Positions 31,545-40,822 of a stretch of 64,000 bases of DNA are shown here, in pieces; the stretch's first letter is position 1, and the number at the start of each line of letters is the position of its first letter. A program made the translations under genes and the position numbers. The stretch lies in NCBI RefSeq assembly GCF_000069945.1, contig NC_010545.1:868001-932000 (forward strand). The letters run 5' to 3'. The notes under the pieces were generated by a model. That model ran no database searches. It worked only from the letters and a program-made list of their open reading frames with translations, and had not been told where the DNA came from. This DNA comes from Corynebacterium urealyticum DSM 7109 (GTDB lineage: Bacteria > Actinomycetota > Actinomycetes > Mycobacteriales > Mycobacteriaceae).

Positions 31545-33458
31545 GTGAACAACACTTCACGCTCACAGCCCACGCCAGCCACGGTCGCTGCGGCCAGCCG
31601 CGGCGTCGCGCAGGCCAGTAAGCCCGAGCGCATTAATGGCGCAGAGGCGATTGTGCGTTCCCTTGAAGAGCTGGGGACCGGCGTGGTCTTCGGCCTCCCA
31701 GGTGGCGCCGTCCTCCCGCTGTATGAGGCCCTGTATGGCTCCGAAAAGCTCCGCCACGTTCTCGTGCGTCACGAGCAGGGGGCCGGCCATGCCGCCACGG
31801 GTTATGCCCAGGTCACCGGTGAGGTTGGCGTGTGTATCGCTACCTCCGGTCCGGGCGCGACGAACCTGGTCACTCCGATCGCCGATGCCAACATGGATTC
31901 CGTGCCACTCGTGGCGATCACCGGTCAGGTGGGCAAGGGGCTGCTGGGCACCGATGCCTTCCAGGAGGCCGATATTCGGGGCGTGACCATGCCGATTACG
32001 AAGCACAACTTCATGGTGACCCGACCAGAGGATATTCCTGCGGCGATGGCGGAGGCGTTCCACCTGGCATCCACCGGGCGCCCGGGTGCGGTGCTGGTTG
32101 ATGTGCCGAAGGATGTGCAGAACGCCGAGCTGGACTTCGTCTGGCCACCTCAGTTCGACCTGCCGGGCTACCACCCGGTCACTACGCCCCACGGTCGTCA
32201 GGTTGAGGAGGCCGTGCGCCTCATTAGTGAGGCCAAGCGCCCGGTGCTCTACATCGGCGGCGGTGTCATTAAGTCCGAGGCTCACAAGGAGCTGCGCACC
32301 TTCGCCGAGGCCAATGACATCCCGGTGGTCACCACCCTGATGGCGCTCGGTGCTTTCCCGGAGTCTCACGAGCTGCACATGGGCATGCCGGGTATGCACG
32401 GTTCCGTGCCAGCTGTGGCGGCTCTGCAGCGCTCCGACCTGCTCATCGCTATCGGTACCCGCTTCGACGACCGTGTGACAGGCAAGCTGGAAAGTTTCGC
32501 CCCGAACGCCAAGGTTATCCATGCGGACATCGACCCCGCGGAAATCGGCAAGATTCGCGAGGTCCACGTGCCGATCGTCGGTGACGCCAAGGAGGTCCTC
32601 ACGGCGCTACACAAGGCGATCGATACCCACGGTCTGTCTCGTCCGGACACCACCGAGTGGCGTGAGTACCTGGGGGAGATGCAGGAGCACTTCCCGCGCG
32701 GCTACGAGCACACCCCGAACGAGAAGATGGCCCCGCAGTTCGTCATTGAGACCCTGTCCAAGGAGGTTGGTCCCGACGCGATTTACTGCGCTGGTGTCGG
32801 CCAGCACCAGATGTGGTCCGCGCAGTTCCTCGACTTCGAGCACCCGCGCACCTGGCTGAACTCTGGTGGCCTCGGCACCATGGGCTACGCGGTGCCGGCG
32901 GCCATGGGTGCCAAGGCCGGCGCTCCGGACAAGGAAGTCTGGGCCATCGACGGCGATGGTTGCTTCCAGATGACGAACCAGGAGCTCGTGACCTGTGCTG
33001 TCGAGGGTTTCCCAATCAAGATCGCGCTGATCAACAACGGCAACCTCGGCATGGTGCGCCAGTGGCAGACCCTGTTCTACGACGGGCACTACTCTCACAC
33101 CAACCTTAAGCCTAAGGAGACCTACCTCCCGGACTTCCTGCAGCTTGCAGAGTCCATGGGCTGCGCCGCCTTCCGCGTGGAGAAGGAGGAGGATGTCCTC
33201 CCGACCATTAAGAAGGCTCGCGAAATTAATGACCGCCCCGTCGTGATCGACTTCATCGTCGGGGAGGACGCCCAGGTCTGGCCGATGGTTCCGGCGGGTA
33301 CCTCCAATGACGAGGTGCAGTACGCACGTAATCTGCGCCCACTCTTCGACGACGAGGAATCGGCAGCGGAGACCCCGGCCGAGATCCACGAGACCATGCA
33401 GGAATTCCAGGACTCCGAAGTCGACAACATCGACGCCCAGGAAGGGGAACAGAACTAA
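31545..33458 (+). CDS. ilvB: Acetohydroxyacid synthase large subunit
   Basis: ThDP enzyme joining two pyruvates, or pyruvate and 2-oxobutanoate, in the first common step of valine, leucine and isoleucine synthesis. 637 residues: catalytic Glu in [15 protein letters not shown] (about 75), FAD region in the middle, and the ThDP motif [12 protein letters not shown] to [10 protein letters not shown] (about 470-505). The last 45 residues are acidic and longer than usual. GTG 31545 has GGAG 12 bases upstream inside the putative leader. The TAA stop overlaps the ilvN ATG. Confidence 0.97.
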   Translation: MNNTSRSQPTPATVAAASRGVAQASKPERINGAEAIVRSLEELGTGVVFGLPGGAVLPLYEALYGSEKLRHVLVRHEQGAGHAATGYAQVTGEVGVCIATSGPGATNLVTPIADANMDSVPLVAITGQVGKGLLGTDAFQEADIRGVTMPITKHNFMVTRPEDIPAAMAEAFHLASTGRPGAVLVDVPKDVQNAELDFVWPPQFDLPGYHPVTTPHGRQVEEAVRLISEAKRPVLYIGGGVIKSEAHKELRTFAEANDIPVVTTLMALGAFPESHELHMGMPGMHGSVPAVAALQRSDLLIAIGTRFDDRVTGKLESFAPNAKVIHADIDPAEIGKIREVHVPIVGDAKEVLTALHKAIDTHGLSRPDTTEWREYLGEMQEHFPRGYEHTPNEKMAPQFVIETLSKEVGPDAIYCAGVGQHQMWSAQFLDFEHPRTWLNSGGLGTMGYAVPAAMGAKAGAPDKEVWAIDGDGCFQMTNQELVTCAVEGFPIKIALINNGNLGMVRQWQTLFYDGHYSHTNLKPKETYLPDFLQLAESMGCAAFRVEKEEDVLPTIKKAREINDRPVVIDFIVGEDAQVWPMVPAGTSNDEVQYARNLRPLFDDEESAAETPAEIHETMQEFQDSEVDNIDAQEGEQN

Positions 33459-33961
33459 TGTCCAACCTTCACACTCTGTCGGTCCTGGCTCAGGACGAGG
33501 ACGGCATCATCTCCCGCATCTCCGGAATGTTCACCCGGCGTGCGTTCAATATCGTCTCCATTAGCTCGGGCCGCACTGAGATCGACGGCGTCAATCGCAT
33601 CACCCTCGTCGTCGAGGGCGAGGAGATTGTTGTCGAGCAGATTACGAAGCAGCTCAACAAGCTGGTTCCGGTGCTCAAGGTGTCGCGTCAGGATCCGGAA
33701 ACCACTGTGCAGCGCGGTCTGCTGCTGGTTAAGGTCGCTGCCGGGAATAGCAACCGCACCCAGGTTGTCGAGGCTGCGAAGCTCTTCCGTGCCCACGTTG
33801 TGGACGTCAGCCCGGACTCGCTGATTATCGAGGCGACGGGCACCCCGTCCAAGCTGCAGGCGCTGCTGGATGTTCTGGAGCCCTTCGGGATCCGCGAGCT
33901 CATCGAGTCCTCCGTCACTGCGATGTCCCGCGGCCCACGGTCGATGGCTCCGAGCCGTTAA
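33458..33961 (+). CDS. ilvN: Acetohydroxyacid synthase small (regulatory) subunit
   Basis: 167-residue regulatory subunit that activates IlvB and gives valine feedback inhibition. N-terminal ACT domain (HTLSVLAQDEDGIISRISGMF, about 5-75) and the C-terminal regulatory half (VVEAAKLFRAHVVDVSPDSLIIEATG). ATG shares its A with the ilvB stop (TAATG), so the two subunits are coupled for stoichiometry. Confidence 0.97.
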   Translation: MSNLHTLSVLAQDEDGIISRISGMFTRRAFNIVSISSGRTEIDGVNRITLVVEGEEIVVEQITKQLNKLVPVLKVSRQDPETTVQRGLLLVKVAAGNSNRTQVVEAAKLFRAHVVDVSPDSLIIEATGTPSKLQALLDVLEPFGIRELIESSVTAMSRGPRSMAPSR

Positions 33962-34043
33962 TTTGGGGGCACCCGCCCCCAGTAAAATTTCATAGAATGG
34001 TAAATTTCATCTCAAAGAGTGAAATTTCTGTTATAATCTAAAC
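33962..34043 (+). promoter_or_regulatory. ilvC promoter region with hairpins
   Basis: After ilvN comes a TGGGGGC/GCCCCCA hairpin (33964-33981) without a T-run. An AT-rich stretch follows with AAATTTCA (34002-34009) facing TGAAATTT (34020-34027) and a further ATTTCAT copy upstream. The -10 box TATAAT (34032-34037) is perfect; no clear -35 is seen. ilvC can therefore be transcribed separately from ilvBN. Confidence 0.6.
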
Positions 34044-34094
34044 ATGCTCATCGATAGCGAGCCGCGGGCAGACGCGGCTGGCGAGAAAGGTTGA
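34044..34094 (+). CDS. Candidate ilvC leader peptide (16 aa, leaderless)
   Basis: ATG 34044 is 6 bases after TATAAT, so the mRNA probably begins at it. It encodes MLIDSEPRADAAGEKG and stops at 34092-34094, six bases before the ilvC ATG. A 7-bp hairpin AGCCGCG/CGCGGCT (34060-34079) lies within it, ahead of the AAAGG ribosome site. The design mirrors the ilvB leader. Confidence 0.45.
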   Translation: MLIDSEPRADAAGEKG

Positions 34095-35114
<1,020 letters not shown>

Positions 35115-35127
35115 GGTCTCGTTATCC

Positions 35128-35146
35128 CGCGGGGTATAGCCCCGCG
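35128..35146 (+). terminator. Hairpin after ilvC
   Basis: Perfect CGCGGGG/CCCCGCG stem with a 5-base loop; no T-run. Likely the 3' end or a stabiliser of the ilvC transcript. Confidence 0.5.
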
Positions 35147-35166
35147 ACCGCGCCTCCCGACTATTT

Positions 35167-35203
35167 TCAATAAGTTGTCAATAAGGGGGGCGCTCGCTAT
35201 GCT
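35167..35203 (+). promoter_or_regulatory. CDF gene promoter with direct repeats
   Basis: TCAATAA occurs at 35167-35173 and again at 35178-35184, one helical turn apart. The second copy overlaps a -35 box TTGTCA (35175-35180); the -10 box TATGCT (35198-35203) is 17 bp further on. A repressor on these repeats would block RNA polymerase. The same TTGTCAATAAGGG string appears before the His-rich gene at 42281. Confidence 0.5.
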
Positions 35204-35210
35204 TGAGGGC

Positions 35211-36215
35211 ATGAGCGAGCACATTGACATTGACGCAGCCCCCGAGCGCCCACAGAACCGTGGTGGTGCCGATCCGCACCGCCACGGTTCTTCGCATTCT
35301 CACTCCCATTCCGATGCGCACGGGCATTCTCACTCCCACGCCCCAACCGATGCCCCGCTGCGCGCACTGCTCATCGCGCTCGTGGTGACCGGAACGATCT
35401 TCTTCGCCGAGCTCATCGGTGGGCTGGTCACCGGCTCCGTCGCGCTGCTGGCCGACGCGATGCACATGCTCTCCGACGCAGCGGGGATCATCATCGCTGT
35501 GATCGCCATCCTCATCGGGCGCCGGGCCTCAAATGCGCAGGCGACTTTTGGCTACCGGCGCGTGGAGGTGCTAGCCGCACTCGTCAACGCGGTCACCGTG
35601 CTGGGCATCTCCGTCTGGATCGTGGTGGAGGCCATCCGCCGCCTACGCGAGCCCGTCGAGATCCTCGCCGGCCCCATGATGATCATCGCGCTGATCGGTC
35701 TCATCGCGAACGCGGTCTCCGCATGGATCCTGCACAGCCAGCGGGACAACTCCGTGAACGTCCAGGGTGCCTTCCTGCACGTGTTGGCGGACATGTTGGG
35801 CTCCGTCGCCGTCCTGATCGCTGGTGGCGTCATTATCGCGACCGGCTGGCAGTACGCGGACGTCATTGCCTCCCTCGTCATCGCGGCACTCGTGCTGCCG
35901 CGCGCCTGGCAGCTGATGATGCACACGCTGCGGATCCTGCTGGAGCAGGCCCCACCCGGCTACGATCCTGCCGAGATCGACGCGCTTCTCCGCGAGGTGG
36001 ACGGTGTGATGGATGTTCACGACCTGCACCTGTGGTCGCTCGACGGGACGAGCGCGCTCGCCTCGGTGCACCTGGTCGTTCCGGAAGACCGCGACCCTGC
36101 TGCGGTGTTGTGTGTGGCCCAGGAGGCCCTACAAGAGCGGGGGATCGCCCACTCGACGATCCAGGTGGAGCGCCCGAGCCACGTTGAGCACGAGGGGCCA
36201 CGCAACGTCTGCTAG
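35211..36215 (+). CDS. Cation diffusion facilitator (CzcD/ZitB type)
   Basis: A 334-residue metal/proton antiporter exporting zinc and related divalent cations. A His/Ser-rich cytosolic N-terminus (many HS and HG pairs, about 20-45) precedes six membrane helices; the transport site is HxxxD-like in LLADAMHMLSDAAG (helix II) and HVLADMLGS (helix V). A cytosolic ferredoxin-like domain ends the protein. ATG 35211 follows TATGCT by 7 bases, matching the leaderless pattern; ATG 35199 is the alternative. No neighbouring regulator gene is seen. Confidence 0.9.
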   Translation: MSEHIDIDAAPERPQNRGGADPHRHGSSHSHSHSDAHGHSHSHAPTDAPLRALLIALVVTGTIFFAELIGGLVTGSVALLADAMHMLSDAAGIIIAVIAILIGRRASNAQATFGYRRVEVLAALVNAVTVLGISVWIVVEAIRRLREPVEILAGPMMIIALIGLIANAVSAWILHSQRDNSVNVQGAFLHVLADMLGSVAVLIAGGVIIATGWQYADVIASLVIAALVLPRAWQLMMHTLRILLEQAPPGYDPAEIDALLREVDGVMDVHDLHLWSLDGTSALASVHLVVPEDRDPAAVLCVAQEALQERGIAHSTIQVERPSHVEHEGPRNVC

Positions 36216-36245
36216 TGCGGGGCTAGCCGGAGGGGATGTCCTCTC

Positions 36246-37733
36246 TTACCAGCTGGAGGAGCCGCCACCGCCGGAGAAGCCACTGCTGAAGCTGGTATTC
36301 GCAATGCCCCCGCTGCTGCTGGAGGAAGACTCGGCGGCCCGCGTATCCGCGCTGTGCCAGGAGGCCAGCAGGTAATAGGGCACCCAGTTGGAGTACACAT
36401 AACCGGGGCGCCAGTCGCGGTCGGTGAGGGAGGGGCGCTCGTCGCGGTGGGCTTCGCGATCCAGGTGCTTCATATCGCGGGAGGCCAGCTCCAGCGCGTG
36501 CGCCTGGTCGCTGACGATGCGGGCCAACCGGTCCATGAAGTCCGGGGCCTGTAGGTCTCGCATCAGCTCCTCGACTTGCGCCTCGACATTCTTAAGCTGG
36601 CGGATCGCCTCCCGGTTGCGCACCTCGAACAGGGCTTCGGAGAGATCCTGCTTGATGGAGCGCAGCTCTCGCTCGCGCTTGATCTGATCGCCGTTTTCCA
36701 GCTCGAACATCAGGTTGATGTTGTCTTCGGCATTGCTCATCGACTCGAGAGTTTCGTGCGCGCTCGCGACCTGCTTGTGCTTAGCGTAGAACTCCTTGTC
36801 ATCGCTCGTGAGCGTCAGGTTGAGGGCTCCCACCCGGTGATTGAGATTCAAAAACTCGTCGCGGATCGTCGTCCACTGCGAACGCAGCTCGGCATTTGCC
36901 AGCGGGGAGCTCAGCGAGTTGGCGCGGATATCCAGGGCATCCAGGCGCTGAGAAAGCTCGGAATAGTGGGTGGAAAGTTCGTAGAACTGCTGCTTCGCGG
37001 TGGCCGTCAGCTTCTTCTTCCGGCGCTGCCAGGCGGCCGCCCCCACACCCGCAGCGCCCACGCCAACCACGCCGAAGCCGATAGCGGTGTTGCGGTTCTC
37101 GCGAGCCTGCTCCTCGGCCAGTCGCGCGCCCAGCTCGGTATCCGCCGCGACCTTGGCTCCCTCGACGAGGCCGTTGGCGAAATTACCGCGGCGGAAGCTA
37201 TCCTTCATCGCCTCCAGGGAGGCGTCCAGGTGGGGACCTTCGAAGATATCCAGGTCCTGGCAGACATCGTTGCCGCAGTACACGCCGTTGGTCCGGGTGC
37301 TGGTACCCACACCCAGAATCAGCGTGCCGTTTTCCCATGCGGCGCCTTTGCCGGTGCCGTCGGGGACGAGCTCCGGCATGTTTCGACCCGCCCAGTTGAG
37401 GACGTCGTCGTTGAAGTTATCGCTGCTGCCCGGAATGAGAACGTAGACGACCTTCTGGACGGAGTCAGGGAAATCAATCTTCGCGGTCTGGTCGATCATT
37501 CCCTGGCGCGCGGCATCACCCAGCACGCCGGAGTCGTCAGCGACCTGGACGTCCACCTTCGTGTAGGGCACAGCCGGTGCTGCCTGAGCCTGCACGATGC
37601 TGTGGGCCACCGGCTGTTCCGCAGCAGCGGCTTCGGCGAAAGCCCAAGGCGCTGCTCCGGCGCACGCGATACCCATGAGGGCTAGAAGCGGGGCGGTGGG
37701 GCGGCGTCGCGAGTGAGTCATGGCACCAATCAT
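36246..37733 (-). CDS. Secreted/membrane DUF5129-type protein with TPM-like domain
   Basis: 495 residues: a signal peptide (PLLALMGIACAGAAPWAFAEA), an extracellular TPM-like domain (about 50-200), one membrane helix (NTAIGFGVVGVGAAGVGAAAW), then a long coiled-coil-rich cytosolic part and a Ser/Gly-rich tail ending FSSGFSGGGGSSSW, as in TPM proteins. Function unknown. ATG 37733 overlaps the PAP2 stop as ATGA; ATG 37721 is possible. Operon with the PAP2 gene suggests an envelope role (inference). Confidence 0.7.
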   Translation of the reverse strand: MIGAMTHSRRRPTAPLLALMGIACAGAAPWAFAEAAAAEQPVAHSIVQAQAAPAVPYTKVDVQVADDSGVLGDAARQGMIDQTAKIDFPDSVQKVVYVLIPGSSDNFNDDVLNWAGRNMPELVPDGTGKGAAWENGTLILGVGTSTRTNGVYCGNDVCQDLDIFEGPHLDASLEAMKDSFRRGNFANGLVEGAKVAADTELGARLAEEQARENRNTAIGFGVVGVGAAGVGAAAWQRRKKKLTATAKQQFYELSTHYSELSQRLDALDIRANSLSSPLANAELRSQWTTIRDEFLNLNHRVGALNLTLTSDDKEFYAKHKQVASAHETLESMSNAEDNINLMFELENGDQIKRERELRSIKQDLSEALFEVRNREAIRQLKNVEAQVEELMRDLQAPDFMDRLARIVSDQAHALELASRDMKHLDREAHRDERPSLTDRDWRPGYVYSNWVPYYLLASWHSADTRAAESSSSSSGGIANTSFSSGFSGGGGSSSW

Positions 37734-38497
37734 GCCACAGGGGACTCCCCGCCGCGGGGGCCTGAGAACCCACGAAAAAGAAGGCGAAATGCGAGGTTTT
37801 CCCATAGCACCCACACCAGTGGAGCCAGGGTGAAAGAGAAGATAATGGCCCCGGCAGCGTCGCTAGCGAAATGCACGCCACGGGCCATCACGGTGGCCAC
37901 GATGAGTGCGATGGCAGCGCAGCCGACCGCGGCGACGATGCTGAGCCCCTTCCATCCCACCGCCGAACGGGAAAGACTCGGATCGAGACCGCGATACGTT
38001 GCGATGAGGCTGACCGCCACCATGACGGCGATAAACGTCGTGTGGCCACTGGGAAAGCTCATATCGCTGGGCAGGCTGTGCGGTGGGTGCGCCAGGAAAT
38101 CCCAGTCCGGCCGCGGTCTGCCGACCAGAGCCTTCGGAATGAACACCAGTGCCCAGGTGCTGGCGATCGTCAACGCGGCGATCAAGGGCCGCAGTATCCG
38201 GCGCGATATCAGGCCGATCACCACGAGGCCGACGATCAGCACGATCGGGAGGTTGCGGCCGAGGAGGGCCGCATACAGAGCGTCAAAAAACTGGCGTGTC
38301 GTGCCCGTGAACGTGCGATTCGCCACCTGGGTCGCGGCTAGGTCGAAGGTGGAGTCATGCAGCAGCCACCCCATCACTGCGATGAGAACCATGCCCGCAG
38401 CGGCCAGCGCTGTAACCGGACCGAGCCCGGGCGGGGGACAGATCTGTCGGGGCGGTAGCTGCGGATCAGAGTGCGCGGTAGGGGCGGAGGCATTCAC
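37730..38497 (-). CDS. PAP2-family membrane phosphatase
   Basis: 255 residues with six membrane helices and the three PAP2 catalytic motifs: KALVGRPRPD, SFPSGHTTF and ARGVHFASD (His nucleophile in the last). It would dephosphorylate a lipid phosphate or pyrophosphate such as phosphatidate or polyprenyl pyrophosphate; the substrate is not determined. Starts at GTG 38497. Its TGA overlaps the ATG of the DUF5129-type gene. Confidence 0.87.
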   Translation of the reverse strand: MNASAPTAHSDPQLPPRQICPPPGLGPVTALAAAGMVLIAVMGWLLHDSTFDLAATQVANRTFTGTTRQFFDALYAALLGRNLPIVLIVGLVVIGLISRRILRPLIAALTIASTWALVFIPKALVGRPRPDWDFLAHPPHSLPSDMSFPSGHTTFIAVMVAVSLIATYRGLDPSLSRSAVGWKGLSIVAAVGCAAIALIVATVMARGVHFASDAAGAIIFSFTLAPLVWVLWENLAFRLLFRGFSGPRGGESPVA

Positions 38498-38498
38498 G

Positions 38499-38511
38499 GA
38501 GAATCATTCTC
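38499..38511. promoter_or_regulatory. Palindrome at the PAP2 start
   Basis: GAGAATCATTCTC, a perfect 6-1-6 palindrome directly upstream of the PAP2 GTG. Its form recalls Fur-superfamily sites, but palindromes this long are expected several times per window by chance. Confidence 0.25.
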
Positions 38512-39055
38512 GCAGAGCGTGAATCGCGCGCCACCTGCCCGCTGAGTTGCAGCCAACGGGGGGTACTAAAAAAATCCTAAAAGGGCTGGCAGCGGCGGAA
38601 TCTATAGAACAAGAAGGGGGTAGTACGGGGAAAAGTTTTTGGCAAATACGCAAAAGGTGAAACGAATGCTCAGCAAATTTCCTACGTTAGTTTTGTCAGC
38701 ATGATGCACCGCGACGGCGGGGCTAGGCTGGCTACCTTTCCGGCAAGCCCGATTCCTGGGTGTCCGCGGGGTTGCGGACCAGGGGTGGGGCTCAGATCAA
38801 CTCACGTTGGTCGCCGCTGCAAGGGGGTGCAGTGAGGTCGACGTGAGTGGGCGAGAGTGAACAGCCGCGACATGGTTCGGCTGGTTACTGGAGCTCGTGC
38901 CTATTGGGTGAGGGGCAGATGATCTGGGCGAATCCAGGATTCGGGCTCGCCGGTGAAGGGATCGGCGGGGGAGTGGTTCCCAGGGGATGCAAAACTACCG
39001 CCCAGCGGGGGGATTTTTAAGGGTGGCCTACGACACACACGCCAACGCCAAAGGA
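38512..39055. other. Gene-free region rich in hairpins, candidate structured RNA
   Basis: No credible protein gene on either strand. From about 38755 the + strand holds successive stems: CCTG-GTCCGC with GCGGAC-CAGG (38755-38783), GCTGCA with TGCAGT (38816-38833), CGAATC with GATTCG (38929-38943), then CCGCCC AGC GGGGGG followed by ATTTTT (38998-39018), which looks like a terminator. It does not show RNase P, tmRNA or SRP landmarks. An independent RNA of about 300 nt ending near 39018 is a reasonable guess; it could also be decayed coding DNA. Confidence 0.35.
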
Positions 39056-39159
39056 TATGATTGTGTGGTCATGCGCCATACACGGTCAGGCGTGGGCCCC
39101 CTCGGGTGACGCGGTCGTTTCACCCGCTGGGGAAGTGAAAATTTTTCAGGAGAATTCCC
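39056..39159 (+). promoter_or_regulatory. serA promoter and 5' leader
   Basis: TATGAT (39056-39061) is a likely -10. The leader then contains a 7-bp hairpin CGGGTGA/TCACCCG (39103-39126) and the ribosome site AGGAG before TTG 39160. A short frame ATG 39071 to TGA 39109 (12 codons) may be translated at the 5' end. Confidence 0.5.
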
Positions 39160-40752
39160 TTGAGCACCACCAACCGCCCGGTTGTACTAATCGCAGATAA
39201 GCTCTCTCAGTCCACCGTCGATGCACTCGGCGATTCCGTCGAGGTCCGTTGGGTGGACGGCCCGAACCGGCCAGAACTCCTTGACGCCGTCGTCGATGCC
39301 GACGCCCTGCTCGTGCGCTCCGCCACCACGGTGGATAAGGAAGTGCTCGAGGCTGCCAAGAATCTGAAGATCGTCGGTCGCGCCGGCGTCGGACTTGACA
39401 ACGTGGACATCGAGACCGCGACCGAGCGCGGCGTCATGGTCGCCAACGCGCCGACCTCGAACATCCACTCCGCCTGCGAGCACGCCATCAGCCTGCTGCT
39501 GTCTACTGCCCGCCAGATCCCGGCAGCCGACAAGACCCTCCGTGATGGCGAGTGGAAGCGCTCCTCCTTCAAGGGAGTGGAGATCCTCGGCAAGACCGTC
39601 GGCATCGTGGGCTTCGGCCACATCGGCCAGCTGTTCGCCCAGCGCCTCGCGGCTTTCGAGACTGAGATCATCGCCTACGACCCCTACGCCAACCCCGCCC
39701 GCGCCGCTCAGCTCGGCGTGGAGCTCGTTGAGCTCGAGGAGCTCATGGGCCGTTCGGACTTCGTGACGATCCACCTGCCGAAGACCCCGGAAACCAGCGG
39801 TATGTTCGACGCTGACCTCCTGGCGAAGTCTAAGAAGGGGCAGATCATCATCAACGCTGCCCGCGGCGGCCTCGTCGATGAGCAGGCTCTCGCCGATGCC
39901 ATCAAGTCCGGCCACATCCGTGGCGCAGGCTTCGACGTCTACGCTTCCGAGCCGTGCACGGATTCCCCGCTGTTCGAACTCGACGAGGTCGTTGTAACCC
40001 CGCACCTGGGTGCATCCACCGTTGAGGCGCAGGACCGCGCAGGCACCGACGTCGCTGCCTCCGTCCTCAAGGCGCTGGCTGGCGACTTTGTCCCGGATGC
40101 CGTCAATGTCTCCGGCGGCAAGGTCTCCGAGGAGGTTGCTCTGTGGCTGAACCTGGCCACGAAGCTGGGCGCGGTTGCCTCCAAGCTGCTGGACGGTGCT
40201 CCGGCGTCCGTGGTCGTGACCGCCCGCGGTGAGCTCTCCAGCGAGTCCATCGACGCACTCGGTCTGGCTGCCCTGCGCGGCACCTTCTCCGGCGTGCTGG
40301 ATGAGCAGGTTACCTTCGTTAATGCCCCGTCCATCGCTGAGCAGCGCGGCGTGGCTCTCGAGGTGAAGTCCCAGGACGAGTCCGTGACCCACCGCAGCGT
40401 GCTGGAGGTCAAGGTTGTCGCCACTGACGGCTCTTCGGCCACCGTCGCTGGTGCGCTGACCGGCCTGGAGCGCGTCGACAAGATTGTCCGCATCAACGAC
40501 CGCGGCCTGGATCTCCGGGCCGAGGGCACCAACCTCTTCCTGGTCTACGCGGACCAGACTGGTGCGCTGGGCCGTATCGGCACCCTGCTGGGCAAGCAGG
40601 GCGTGAACATCGCTGCGGCGGCTCTGTCTCCGAATACCGAGGATGGCACCGCAACCCTCGTGCTGCGCATCGACCGTGTGCTGACCGAGGATGAGCTGGA
40701 GGCTGTTAACGCGGAGCTCTCCGCTGAGAACGCCTTCCAGGTTGCCTTCTAA
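39160..40752 (+). CDS. serA: D-3-phosphoglycerate dehydrogenase
   Basis: First step of serine synthesis (3-phosphoglycerate to 3-phosphohydroxypyruvate, NAD+). 530 residues, the long form: Rossmann motif VGIVGFGHIGQLFAQRL near 146, catalytic Arg/Glu/His regions (INAARGGLVDE; TPHLGASTVEAQ), an intervening domain (about 320-450) and a C-terminal ACT domain that gives serine feedback. TTG start, with AGGAG 8 bases upstream; no other in-frame start fits the conserved N-terminus. An IS3-family element lies just downstream. Confidence 0.96.
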   Translation: MSTTNRPVVLIADKLSQSTVDALGDSVEVRWVDGPNRPELLDAVVDADALLVRSATTVDKEVLEAAKNLKIVGRAGVGLDNVDIETATERGVMVANAPTSNIHSACEHAISLLLSTARQIPAADKTLRDGEWKRSSFKGVEILGKTVGIVGFGHIGQLFAQRLAAFETEIIAYDPYANPARAAQLGVELVELEELMGRSDFVTIHLPKTPETSGMFDADLLAKSKKGQIIINAARGGLVDEQALADAIKSGHIRGAGFDVYASEPCTDSPLFELDEVVVTPHLGASTVEAQDRAGTDVAASVLKALAGDFVPDAVNVSGGKVSEEVALWLNLATKLGAVASKLLDGAPASVVVTARGELSSESIDALGLAALRGTFSGVLDEQVTFVNAPSIAEQRGVALEVKSQDESVTHRSVLEVKVVATDGSSATVAGALTGLERVDKIVRINDRGLDLRAEGTNLFLVYADQTGALGRIGTLLGKQGVNIAAAALSPNTEDGTATLVLRIDRVLTEDELEAVNAELSAENAFQVAF

Positions 40753-40799
40753 GAATCCCCTAATGAAAACGGTGCCCTGGCTTTGAGCTGGGTAAACGA

Positions 40800-40819
40800 A
40801 ATAAACAGCCCCTTATTGA
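40800..40819. repeat. Left arm of a split 20-bp hairpin
   Basis: Exact reverse complement of 42263-42282. Without the IS and one target copy the arms are separated only by CAA, so the element sits in the hairpin loop. Confidence 0.9.
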
Positions 40820-40822
40820 CAA

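Noticed and set aside
38740..39020. RNase P RNA, tmRNA or SRP RNA in the serA upstream gap
   Set aside because: The conserved GAGGAAAGTCC, tag-peptide/T-arm, and SRP loop sequences are all absent.
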